From assembly GCA_032158295.1 (NCBI GenBank), contig CM063249.1, forward strand, positions 6,401,195-6,465,194: 64,000 nt of DNA. The letters run 5' to 3'. The position numbers and the translations under genes were made by a program. Position 1 is the first letter of the stretch. Each line of letters opens with the position of its first letter. The notes under the pieces were generated by a model. The model ran no database searches, was not told the origin of the DNA, and was given only the letters and a program-made list of their open reading frames with translations. Below are positions 23,990 to 36,700 of the stretch, in pieces. Origin of the DNA: Pycnopodia helianthoides (taxonomy: Eukaryota > Echinodermata > Asteroidea > Forcipulatida > Asteriidae).

Positions 23990-24415
23990 CACTATCCCAA
24001 TTGGGATATAATGTTACCCAAATGGGATATACTGATCTACCCAACTGGGTTACTGTTATCCAACTGGGATATACTGTAATACCCAACTGGGTTACTGCTA
24101 TCCAACTGGGATATACTGATATACCCAACTGGGTTACTGTTATCCAACTGGGATATACTGATATACCCAACTGGGTTACTGCTATCCAACTGGGATATAC
24201 TGTAATACCCAACTGGGTTACTGTTATCCAACTGGGATATACTGATATACCCAACTGGGTTACTGTTATCCAACTGGGATACACTGTAATATCCAATCAG
24301 AATACTGTTATCCAACTGGGATATACTGTAATATCCAATCGGGATATGCTTTTACCACATTGGGATATCCTGTTACCCGACTGGAATACACTGCTACCCA
24401 GTTGGGATCTTGTAA
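23990..24415. repeat. Minisatellite of 21-bp subunits in 42-bp pairs
   Basis: Subunits TATCCAACTGGGATATACTG and TATACCCAACTGGGTTACTG alternate. Since 21 is a multiple of three, long ORFs appear on both strands. The array lies about 310 bp downstream of the SFSWAP stop. Confidence 0.9.
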
Positions 24416-24495
24416 ACCCATCAAGGGGTATCAGTAGTCTCATATTGGGACCGCATTGAGTGACATCCTTTGTATTACTGAAGGCAATCATCTGG

Positions 24496-24501
24496 TTTAT
24501 T
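24496..24501 (-). promoter_or_regulatory. Candidate polyadenylation signal for SFSWAP
   Basis: AATAAA on the minus strand lies about 226 bases beyond the SFSWAP stop codon. Other AATAAA hexamers occur further on (around 22490 and 18150), so a longer 3' UTR is possible. The short-range choice is only the nearest candidate. Confidence 0.35.
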
Positions 24502-24726
24502 ATCTCAAACCCTCAACAGGCACGAAGCTCTCCATTTGTAACGTCGGGTCACAATATTTTTCATTTGTAAAAAAAAAAAAAAATGTAAAAGATTCACACA
24601 CATTTTTTAAAACATAAGTGCAGAATCCCTGAGAATCTTAAACCATGTTCTTCCTTTTGTGCTCCTCTTCCAGTTCAGTAGCCTTTGACCTTAATATTGA
24701 CCTGATCACTTGACCCCCAGGGACTG

Positions 24727-24792
24727 CTAGCTTGGTTCAAACTCCATCTGTCTAGTGGCAGCGAGCATTGCACGGATTTTGGCCCGGAAATC
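24727..24792 (-). CDS. SFSWAP: SFSWAP exon: conserved C-terminus and stop
   Basis: After TCTCATACAG the exon encodes [20 protein letters not shown], then S and TAG (24727-24729). It matches the human C-terminal QDLMAKVRAMLAASKNL, fixing the end of the gene. Confidence 0.93.
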   Translation of the reverse strand, partial: DFRAKIRAMLAATRQMEFEPS

Positions 24793-27700
24793 CTGTATGA
24801 GAAAAATTCACCACAAACATGAAATACAAACTGAAGAGCATTATCATTTAAGATTGTTATATAGAGAATTGTTTTCCCTTGGGTGAAAACAGTGAAAACA
24901 TGTAAAGGGGTCATTTACTGTTTTCTTGTGACTCTGATGACCGATTGAGCTTAAATTTTCACAGGTTTGTTATTTCATGGATATGTTGGGTTACACAAAG
25001 TGTGGATACTGGTATTTGACAATTACCAATGTTGTACACATGCTTTAACCAGACACTTTGTTAATTTTTTTCAATTAAATATGCAAATACTTTTACAAAA
25101 AGCTTTCTTTTATATTCATCTCTACGATGCCTCAGATATTCGCAGAACATCATTTTTGCATAATCAAACTATCGATACACCTTACTGATGATTGTTTGCT
25201 AAACATTTCTGAGGATGTAAGCTTGGTTTCACATTGCTAGGAAATTTGACCAACCCTTTAACAGCATGAGAAACTATGACATCGTTGCTGTAGCAACATA
25301 ATAACAAACTGTACAGGAACGTACAGCCTTTGAGAATATAATCAAGGGTATTTGTTTGGGAGGATGTATGGAAGTTGATTTACCAACTGGCATTTCCTCT
25401 TGGATGTGTATGGAGGCCATTTTGCCGAGTAGCCTACTGTCAGTGTTCTCCAATATTACAAGAAAGACTAACATGCTTGCACGCAACCCCAATTTATTTT
25501 TAAAAATGTAAAAAAAAAAAAAAAGGGGAAAAAAAGACAATCAGTTTGCAGGAAAAACTGAGTTTTAGTCAGCAAAGTGACTGAATTCTAGTCAGGATGC
25601 CCGTGTTCTACTAGGTGTGAGCTTCATTTGCCAACTGGGGCTCAAGACAGAAAATGATTGGATTGAGAACGGGGTGTAACACCTCTATACACCTGCTGGT
25701 CCCTACATGTTGTACATCCCTGGTACCCTTTATGTGTAATGTATAAAGGGGTATAAATGGGTACCTGCGAGGGTAGAGGTTGATATTGTGTTTGAAAAAG
25801 CTTTCGGAGCGCCACGGCAGCTCGGGGCTGTATACTCCCCAGGGAGCTGAGAAAGATTACAGGAATACTATTGGCCCAATGACCAGGGCACTAATGTAAA
25901 GCACATTGATACGTTATTGTAAATGCGCTATATAAGAACTAGTTATTATTAAAGTAATTTTCAGGCTGCATCACTTTAGATTCCCAAAAATCACAGTTTA
26001 CCACCCTCCATCTTTTGCAGAACTTATGCCAGTTTGGGTTTGTGTAACCCATTCTTGGGCTTCTGTAACATAAGACACAGATTCTGGTATCTACTTACAT
26101 CTTTTTGGCCATCCTCTTTAGGAGCTGACACTGAAGATCCATTTTCCTCTGTTGCTTCTTTAAGAGGTTGTGTTGGGGAGTTGGAGTCACTGCAAAAAAA
26201 AAAGGAAACAAAAAGTACGAGTTTGACAATAAATCTAAGGTAATTTATGCAACAAGAAATGCAATCTTACAAGTAAACATTTTTCAGTAACCATAATACA
26301 ACAACTAAGATGTCTAAGTGAGGTTTGCGATAACACAATGTTAAAATCTCTTTTGAGTAACTGTTGGTTCTGAAAAGAACCGGTGGTTAAGGACTCAACG
26401 TTTCGATCGTCTTCAGGAGAGAGACGATCAGAGCAAACTGATCGAAGCGTTGAGTCGTTAACCACCGGTTCTTTTCAGAACCAACAATACTCAAAAGAGA
26501 TTTTAACATGGTGTTACCGCAAACCTCCCTTAGTTATACTTCCACCATTCAAAGTTTAACTTCCTACTTAACTAAGATGTCCAGAGAATGTTTAGAAAGT
26601 CATTGTTTTTTTTAAAGCCCAATGGATTTGCTCACAATTGTGGTTAGTTGAATCATTGTCAAACTATTATTGGGATGTCAGAAAACAACGTGTGGTATTT
26701 CCTGTTGCTTCAGTAGTGGTATCAAAACTCAGGCATGCTCTTTGGCCATATACGATGAGTACACTGGTCACTGGGGAATCCCCAATCACAATCATCATTG
26801 AACAGGGTAAGGGCAGAATTTCGGCTGCAGTTGTGAATGCAAAGTATGTTTAAAGGCAACGTATACCTTTGGTTTTGGGGACCGTTTGATTGTTTAAATC
26901 CTATATAAATGTAGATATATACAATAAAACTAACCTGTGAAAATTTCATTTCAAAAGGTGGTCGCGTTTTTTGAAATATCGCCAAAATCCGCAGCGAATA
27001 TGTACACGCATAAAGAATAATCCCTAATAGGAATACACAATCTGAGAAAGGCATCTGACAGAAACGTTTCTCAGATTCAAATTTTGGGCGATAAAATCTG
27101 ACATATTTTTCCATATCCACATTATTTTGAATTTAAATACTTCTCAAAATGCTTTATAGTATCGAAAGTTGCTGTACTTCTAACCAAGTCAGTTTTTATT
27201 GCCATTAATTTTTAGAGTGATTACCAATCGTGTACCTTCCCTTTAAGGCTGAGGCACACATGATTAAATAAGATGAAGCAAGTGGGGAATTCCCTGCTAC
27301 TGTGAGCATTGCATTTTTGCCCATTATTAGCAGCACCATGAAAAAGAACAAAGTTGTTGATGACATCCATGTGTCAACCGACTGGCTTCGTAGCTTATTT
27401 GTTAGAGCACAAGAACAACAATCCGAGCTCTATTTCATGGCTCTGCTTTACTGTAAAAGACAAATTGGTGCTTAACGCAAGAGTATTTAACAGGTTAGCA
27501 AGCATTAATACTTGTGTGTATGGGTACTAACTAAGCATTTTTCGCTTAAAGGTATTGTACACTTTTGGTAACAGCTCAAAATCAGTGTCCACATTTTGTG
27601 TTATAAAACATATGCATGAACAAACAAACCTGTGAAAGTTTGAGCTCAATTGGTCATCGAGGTCACGAGAAAATAGTGAAAAGAGATCTTATGTGTTTTC

Positions 27701-30700
27701 TATTTTTTCAAATTATCGCGCGTGATAATTACTGTTGTTTTACTCGTTTCTCAGAAATGATAGCATTTTAGGCAGAAATATTTTAAGGAACACTTTCTAC
27801 CATTACTTACTTTAAATCTACCATTACTTACTTTAAATCATGTAAGTTATGTGTGAATCTGTGAACATTGTGTTTTTCGATCTTACCAATAGTGTACAGG
27901 GCCTTTAAACAGCTAGCGCAGAAAGTCAGCACCAAATGGTTGCTGCCAGCGCTGAATTCTGCAATAAGCCGAACCAGGAAAAATGGCTCTGGATGTCAGG
28001 TTTGAATTAATTTAATCTTATCAAACCAAATATACCCTATTGAACAGTTTGACTAGTCTACAATGACGTCAATTGCTAAATCTGTATGTATACCTCTTAA
28101 CAGGTTAGAGTTTGTTTTCTTGACGACCTCCTTCTAACTGCTCTTGAGGTCCAATCAGTAAAGATTTAAAATAAAAAAAACACAGATACAAAAATATACC
28201 TTGTTTCTTTCACGAGATTTTCTGCAGGGATGACAGTAGGAGGAGGAGGTGGGACATTATCCTCTTCAAGAGGAGGCAATGTTGAGGTGGCTGCTATTTC
28301 TTCTTTGTTGTTGTTCTCCGGGGACGGAGACCTGAAGAAGAAAACAAAATCAGTCACAGAACAATGAAGTACAAATGTTTGAAAAAATACCTCAAATTTT
28401 CAGCATCAAATCTGTACCAAGTTGAATACCAAAATACTTTAAGTTTGAACTCTACTTTGCAATCAGGTTCACACACCAGTCTAAATTTGATTTGCCCATA
28501 TCTTCATAGTTATTCAATATACAGAAACTCAACACCAAGTGATTTATAAACTAATATGCCCGGTCCCAAAATGGTATGAACTTCAAGACTAGATTGAGTT
28601 ATTGGAGATTTTGGCTGGTTGATGTTCAAAAGGGTTGTAAGGTCAAAGTTAGTGTTGTAATGCACTCATTTTCCAATAGAAAGACTCCCTCTGAAGGTGG
28701 AAAAAAACAACCACATATCAAATCTCACGTTAAATGGTTTAACTGTCATGTTATTTGATATTCTCTCAGAGCAGAGTGTGAACAGAATGTCATTTGATGT
28801 CAACAATAAATGGGTCTGTATATTAGGCTGTATCCGAAATGACGACTACGGCTAGGGCTACAACTGTTGCTATGGGTGTTGCTAAGGACGTCCTATACTT
28901 CAACGCATGATGACGCGGAAATGTAGCCGTAGCCGTAGCCGTAGCTGTAGCCGCTAATTCGGACACGGCCACACTCTTTAGAGCAGAGTTGAAACATGAT
29001 GTCATTTGATGTCAACAGTCTGTACATTCCACACATGAACTTTTTGTAAGTCTAAAGCTCAAATCCAATTGCCTCTTGATTGAATATCACTAAAATTCAG
29101 AATGAACAAAACATTCCCTGTACAACAATGAACGGATCCATATATTTGAAATGTGACATCATTGGGCGCTTTTGAATAAGACACACTAGAAAGGTATCAA
29201 ATATTATGGCATTTTACATAGTGTGAGGTTAAAGACTTCATTTTGTTTTCCTGTCTAAAGACTATCTATTGAAAAATGAGTGCATCAAAAAATGAATTTG
29301 ACCTTAGAGGCCCTTTTTAATGACAGAATTTCATTTTTTATTTAATTTCTTTCTCTATAAATGATGACTGGTTAGATAAGCCTACCTTGATTTGCTTGGT
29401 ATACCTGTAGCACCAAGACTGCTTGATCGCCGTGGTGATGACCCTGAGGTACGTAGAGGTCGGATCGGGGAGGTGGATCTGGATTTTGATCTTCGTCGTT
29501 GCTTTGGTGACCTGACATTGTAACAAAGAATTAATCTCATTCAGTATGCTTAGTCTAATCCACAATACTTAAACTCAGGATAACCTTTTTTGATGTAATC
29601 AAAGGAAAGAAATAAAAAAAAATGGGAAATAATACTAAAATATTATTTTAGAGAAAACCCTACGTCTTAATTATCGGGGTAAATGAATAATGGTACCACT
29701 CATTATGAGAAATAGTCCTCTGATTGAAATTTGGTCATTTTGTTCATCTAGACTTATTCCCTCCCCTTTGCAAAATCAAAGAGAAGAGCATAACACAAAA
29801 CTAAATGTGTTTCATTTTATGCTCTTGACAGTTTAAAAACCAATTCTGAGTAATTTGTTAAGGCTAGTTTAATGGTGGTTTGAACAAATGACTCTTCCAT
29901 CAAAACACTATCTACATCCTTTAAAATGATGTTATTTGTGTTAAAACATTCTTGATATTGGAACTCACATCCAACACCATTGTTAGTTAAAAAATCATAC
30001 CATTTAAGTTTTCTCTTACCTATTATAGGCCGTTTGGTATGACCTCGGTGCCCTTCCACCAGGAGAGATTGACCTTGACCTTGGTTTGGATTCTGCCTCT
30101 TTGGACACACGGTTACCCCCCTGGTACGATCGCGGGGGACGTTTGTGCTTTCTTTCGGGGGAAGGACTGTGTCGGCTGCTGTGTTTATGCTTATGCTTCT
30201 TGTGTCGTTTCTTTTCGTTGCTATGGATACGCTGCTGCTTCTCTGGGGGTGGACTGTTTGTTTCAGTCGGAATGTTGTTTACATCTGATGAAGACATAAA
30301 CAAATTTCTTGAATGTTGAATGTTTTGCTTATTGTGTTGTTTTTTCCCAGTCTCGTCAGGGATCGCAACACACTAAAGCTGACTCAAGCTGTCTCCATAC
30401 TTGACTATAAATTAACTTTATTTATCAATTAAATATTGATCACCGAGTTTATGAAAGTATTGAAACATAACTTCATTCCTAGATCAGGAGTATACACATT
30501 AGTATTTATTTGAGCTTAACTAATTCAAAACCAATAATGCATAAACTGCACATGCTGCCATTTGGCATTCAACCTTTATTTTAACATCTGATCAAGAATG
30601 CCTGTGATACGATATCATGTGTCTACACAGTGTACAGTCACCCATCTTACTGTCTGACCATACATTGTGGTTTTGAATAATAGATAAACTATGCCAGCCT

Positions 30701-33700
30701 GCAATATAGTATCATGTGGTGAACACATGAACATTACACTGCTTAGGTTTTTTGTTGTTGCAATATTGTGCAATCCTATACAATCCATGCAGTTACCAAG
30801 AATAGGAAGATTAAAGGAGCTTATGCATGATGCCATCATGCAGGGCTCGAAATAAACACTGGACCACAGGCCCAAGGCCAGTGATTTAAGCATTGGGCCA
30901 GTAAATTCACGGCGGATAAGTCCAGTGGTCTATGGTTTTCATTGAAAAACAAGAGGCTAGGCCTACCTCATTGTGTGATATCTTAGTGAAACCATAGTTG
31001 ACTATGAGTAAGTAAACTAGGCCTATCTTAAATTCTGTTGAGTATCAAAGTTACACTAAGACAAATAAGATATATTTTCGCTTGGCTTGTTAAACTCATT
31101 TTGATTTTGGTCTTGTAAAATAAATTCTGGTCCAGGAACAATTTTGAGATACAAGACCTTCAGTCTTGTGGATATTCCCCCAAATTGATGCCTCTGCATC
31201 ATGCCGCCATCATGGAGGTAAAAACAATGATGAAAACAATGAAAATACACATCTATGTATGCACAGCACACAAAATGGGCCAATGAGCAACTTGTTTCTG
31301 ACCTCAGGCGAGGGCGCCTTGCAAAATTGAACATCATATGCATAAGGTTCAAAATCTCTGCTCATAATCCAAGTCTCTCTCAGTATGTCCCTCGACTTTC
31401 ACTAGATTTTATGGGGCCAGACCTTTTGCAAAAGCAGCAGCAGAAAATTATGGAATAGTCTTCCCGACAACATAAAACAAGTACAAACAGTGAATTCATT
31501 TAAGACAAAAGCTAAAAACACATTTATTTTTGCAATAGCCTTTCAGTATTTCTTACTGTGTCAACTAGGGCCCCAGGGAGAACAGTTCTTTGATAACTGA
31601 TGGGGCTACCCTGGTTAAACAAGACAAAACCAAATAAAAATAATAAATAAAATAAACTAAATTTTCCTTTAATGTACATACTTGTCTCTATTTTCTTACT
31701 ATAACTTCATCTATTTTTTCATCTTAAAGCCATTAGAGACTTCTCTGTGAATGTGATATGCGCTATACAGAATGGTCATTATTATTATTACTATTACTAT
31801 TATTATGCAATAAGTACAGTTCAAATTCAAAGTGATATGCGCTATACATGAATGGTCCATTATTATTATTACTATTACTATTATTATGCAATAAGTACAG
31901 TTCAAATTCAAAGTGATATGCGCTATACAAGAATGGTCCATTATTATTATTACTATTACTATTATTATGCAATAAGTACAGTTCAAATTCAAAGTGTCTC
32001 CTTATGGCAACATTTTTTGTTTCCCCTACCTGTCTCAATATTATCTATTTCAGCGGCGGCTCCAGCTTGGGGTCTGTCTTTGATCATACTCAAGAATACA
32101 GCTGCTTTCTTACGTCTCTCCATCTGTTGGATCCGATCTTTAGATGCAGAGGCCATCTTCTCTCTGGCTGCGTGGGCTAGCCGGTCCTCCAGACGCATCT
32201 TCACTGTGAATGGCGACACATTTTAAACAAAACAATTCATTCTTATGGTGAAAAAATAATCAAAAAATATTTTTAAAAACAAGCACCATCCAAATAAGAT
32301 ATTTATGTGTCAATGATATGGATCAAGTAACAGACAAAGAACTTGTCTTTTAAAAGTATAATTTCTCTAAAATGCAGAATAATTTTTAGCACACCTGTCC
32401 TATCCTGTCACTTATTTCAATATATGACCGTGTCCAACACAAAGTGTTAGCCAGAGGGGTGTCTGGGTGTCTTTTGGGCACCCTGTTTTAAATTTGGACA
32501 CCCTGTTTTATCTGTCGTTTACATGTAAATGTATTGTAAGTGACCAATTTGGACACCCAGTTTTTAAATTTCCAGCAAATTTGAACACCTTTTACCAAGA
32601 CCTGGCTAAAACCTTGGTCCAACATGAAGAACAGCTCAATCACCTCATTCCTTTCAAATGTTGAATTGTCTATTGACCCTTTGCACCGGTGGTTACTGTC
32701 TACCATGCTCGCCATGCCAGAAGTAAAAACTGCATGTACAAATTATGGCCAGTAAGTTCCTGACGCATCGCCCAAAATGTGCGCTACATTGTAAAACACA
32801 CAAGGACAAAGACTCCGAATATGGTGCAACCGATTTTATTGTGATGATGATTTTAAGTGAATTGGGTCATTAGCCAATTGACTGTTCCAAACAACTTTTT
32901 TGTAAATTTTGTTTTGATTATCGTTGTTTTTAATTTATTTTGTTTAATCCATTTGCTTATATTCAGCGCCTTGAGACAGATCTGCAACTGTTTGCGCTTC
33001 ATAAATGTCTCTTTATTATTATTATTACTATTGATAAATGAGTTACTTTTTTTTTTTAAAGAAATGAAATGCCACAAATTTCATTTCCAATTCGTTGTCA
33101 TTTCCATGGTGTACGAGGGAAATGATGACAGCTTGAAGTTCTACTGACCTTGTTTCATGTCCCACTCTTCCTCAGTCATTCGTCCCCGATCAAAACCAGT
33201 TCTCTGTCTGGACAGTCCCTGCTCTGCAGAAGTACCTGGATGTTCCCGGTATCCGGCATAACCCGGTTCCCTGTACGGCGGAGGTTCTCTATACCCCTCG
33301 TGGTAATAACCCTCATACGGAGGGTTGTTACCTTCTCCGTGAGTTCGATCCCTGAAAGCGGGGTTCAAGTGCGGCTGACCTGGATAGTCACCCCATGACC
33401 TTTGCCCCTCGCGGTCGCCACCCCTAGTCTCTTCTTCTCTTGGAATGTTGCGACATTCTAACTCGTCTCTGATTGGTAGTCTAGATGATGCAGGAGGTAG
33501 GATGTCAGCATCCATGAACCCTTGCGGTGGTAGCGTCTTTGGTTGAGGTCTCTCGTCCTCATTCTCAGAGTCGCTGCTCTCAATCGGCAGGGCACTCTTC
33601 CTCTCTAGAGGGCGCTCTTCTTTAGGACCTTTGGATTTAATGGAGAAGCTCACAGAAACTAGAAAAAAGAATTGGCAAGAAAAAAAAAGTGTTTTTTAAT

Positions 33701-36700
33701 GGAAACAAAAATCAACGGCAGAAGAAATATGGTTAAATAATATTGAACTTTTTATGTTCCTAAAATTGTGTGTAATGTAAAGTCTCTTACAAATCATCTG
33801 AATAAACTGTAAATTTCATTTTAAGTTCTTTATAATATAGGCCTACATAAATATAAATCTTACATAAATATAAATCTTACATAAATATAAATTTCATTCC
33901 AAAAAAAAAATTTATAAGGTAAATCCTGCCTATTATACATAAAAAAAACAACACAAACACCTTGACACGAAAATACTCTATCAATTCAAATAATGTAATT
34001 ATTCATCATTGTATAATAACAATATTAATAGCAGTTTATTAGCAGCAAACTCATCAACTTGCCAACACATGCATTAAAAATGCATCAAATCAAGAACAAT
34101 AGTGCAGGGAAATAGTGTTTCAATAACTCCACACTTAATGAGAAACAAATTTGTAATCCTACCAATCAGCTCAATAAAATATATCAAAACATCCGGCAAA
34201 ATACCTTAAGATAACAAATGAAAACAACTAGCACAAAAGATAGGCGGACATAAAGTTAACATTTATTATAGCAACTAGATAAATTATAAAAAGTGTACAA
34301 TATCAAAGTGATTTTCTAAAAATGTTGAATAGCAATGGAACAAATTCAAATAATTACAACTTGTACAAAACACTAAACACAGTATAAACATGTGACATCC
34401 CATTGAAAAGCAAAGAATAAGAAAAAAAAAACAATTTTCAAAAACAACAAAAAAGAAACCCTGCAAGAAGCAACAACCTAGTCTTCCTTAGAACCCAGAA
34501 CATGCTTGAAGCATGTGTACAACATTGGTAATTGTCAAATACCAGTATCCACACTTTGTGTAACCCAACATATCCATGAAATAACAAATCGTGAAAATTT
34601 AAGCTCAATCGGTCATCGGAGTCACTAGAAAACAGTAAAAGACCCCTTTATGTGTTTTCAAACATCGGATTTTATCACCGTGATAAAAACTAGTTGTTTT
34701 GCTAATTTCTCAAAAACTATAGCATTTCAAGCAAAACTCTATTTCAAGGGAAGTTTTCCACCATGACCATCTTCATACCATGTAAGTAATGTGCAAATCT
34801 GTGAACATTTTTGTTCTTAGTCTCACCAATGCTGTACACAACCTTTAAGTAAAATTGTCCACACCAACCTTTCTTGGGGTTGTCGTCACCTTCCTCCAGT
34901 TTGCCTCCCATCTCCTTGACGTACATTTTCTTCTTCTGCATGTAGTAGGCATTGTATTTATGCCACGGTAGTAGGAAGTCAAACCTTGGGTCGGTCTTAC
35001 TACGAACGCTAGCCTCAAAGTCGTTACCGTTCTTGGCGACATACTTGGCCAGCTTGTCGATGACTGGCTGAATGTCTGGAGGAGGTGGAATGACTTGGAG
35101 TACTTCAGACTCGCTGTGGTCAAAAGAATTCGTCGAGATTAGACAAAACAACAAAAACAACTTTAATCCAAATGTTAACACTTGAATTAAGTTATACTAG
35201 CACCAAAATGTCCAGGTTATTGTCATGTGCCAGAAAATTCAGTTCTTATTTCAACTCGCTGTGGTCAAAAGAATTCGTCGAGATTAGACAAAACAACAAA
35301 AACAACTTTAATCCAAATGTTAACACTTGAATTAAGTTATACTAGCACCAAAATGTCCAGGTTATTGTCATGTGCCAGAAAATTCAGTTCTTATTTCAAT
35401 TCAGCTTAATTGAAACAAATCTTTTTAAATTCAATTCAGCTTAATTGAAACAAATCTTTTTAAATTCAATTCAGCTTAATTGAAACAAATCTTTTTAAAT
35501 TCAATTCAGCTGAATTGAAACAAATTCATTAAAATAAATTTAGCTGAATTGAAGCAAATTCATTTAAATTCAATTTAGCTGAATTGAAACAAATTCATTA
35601 AAATAATTTAGCTGAATTGAAACAAATTCATTTGAATTCAATTTAGCTGAATTGAAACAAGAACTGAATTTTCACTCCCTATGAACATGTACATTAAAGA
35701 CAAAACTGTTATCATACAAAAATGGACACACAAAATTGATACAATTTTCAGGATGTATAAAGACTAAGTTGTTTCTTGAAGACTAGAGAATTCATATGAA
35801 TGTACCTTAAATGTTAACAGGAAGAACAATTGACTAGTTGAATTTAGAAGCATGTTTGTGCAATGTGGTCGATTTGATATGATCATCTGATAACCTACCA
35901 AGTGATAAACCACAAGGGAAACTGACTGGGTAAATGTTAAATAATTGGGGGCTGAACAAAGAAAAATTGACCACCCTGTGACAGTTTGGTTGTCAATCAA
36001 AGACAAAAAAAAAAACAGGTTATTTTCACCTACTTTTAAAATATTTTTTTATGAAATATCGCCTTACTCACAAGGCCGAACGGCCACTTCAAGGTGAGGG
36101 CTACATTAAACTGATTTGGGCTGTTGCCCCAAATCAAATGACACCAGGGGCACATTGCCCCCTACTCCTGGGCTGAAACAGGGTTACTTCACAGTCCAAA
36201 AGGATGTAGGCATGGGTATCATCCACTAGGAGCCTGGCTGGTAGAGCAGAATGCACTACCTTCCCAACTTTTTACGAAGCAATTATGGTGAAGTGCCTTG
36301 CTCAAGGGCACAAGTGTCATGACCGGGATTCGAACCCACACTGTGCTGCCGACAACCCCAGAGCTTGGGTCCGGTGAACTAGACCACTCGGCCTCGACAC
36401 GCCAAAATTACTGGTAAATTTTGATTGCCTTTATGCATAAGTACTGTGGGGGAAAACTGGTTCCTACCTGCTATCTGTAGATGGAGATGACCCTGCCAGA
36501 GCAGACGACATTGGGGGCACTGATGGTGAATCTTGGTGAGGTAGAGTAGAGGTGTCACGACCCAGGGGTCCATGGTGGTTCGGATGGATACTTGGATGAG
36601 GATTGGACATAACATACTGAGGGTCCATCCCTGCAAAGGGAGGTGGTGGCACTGTTGGTAGTGATAAGGCAATCCCTGGTCAGACAAAATTAAAACAAAT

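Noticed and set aside
23913..24491. ORFs of 64-152 codons on both strands
   Set aside because: They follow from the 21-bp repeat period, are open on both strands at once, and have no start context or splice support.
31711..32226. Several 76-124 codon ORFs around the 81-bp repeat
   Set aside because: They are microsatellite translations or opposite-strand shadows of the SFSWAP exon at 32030-32203.
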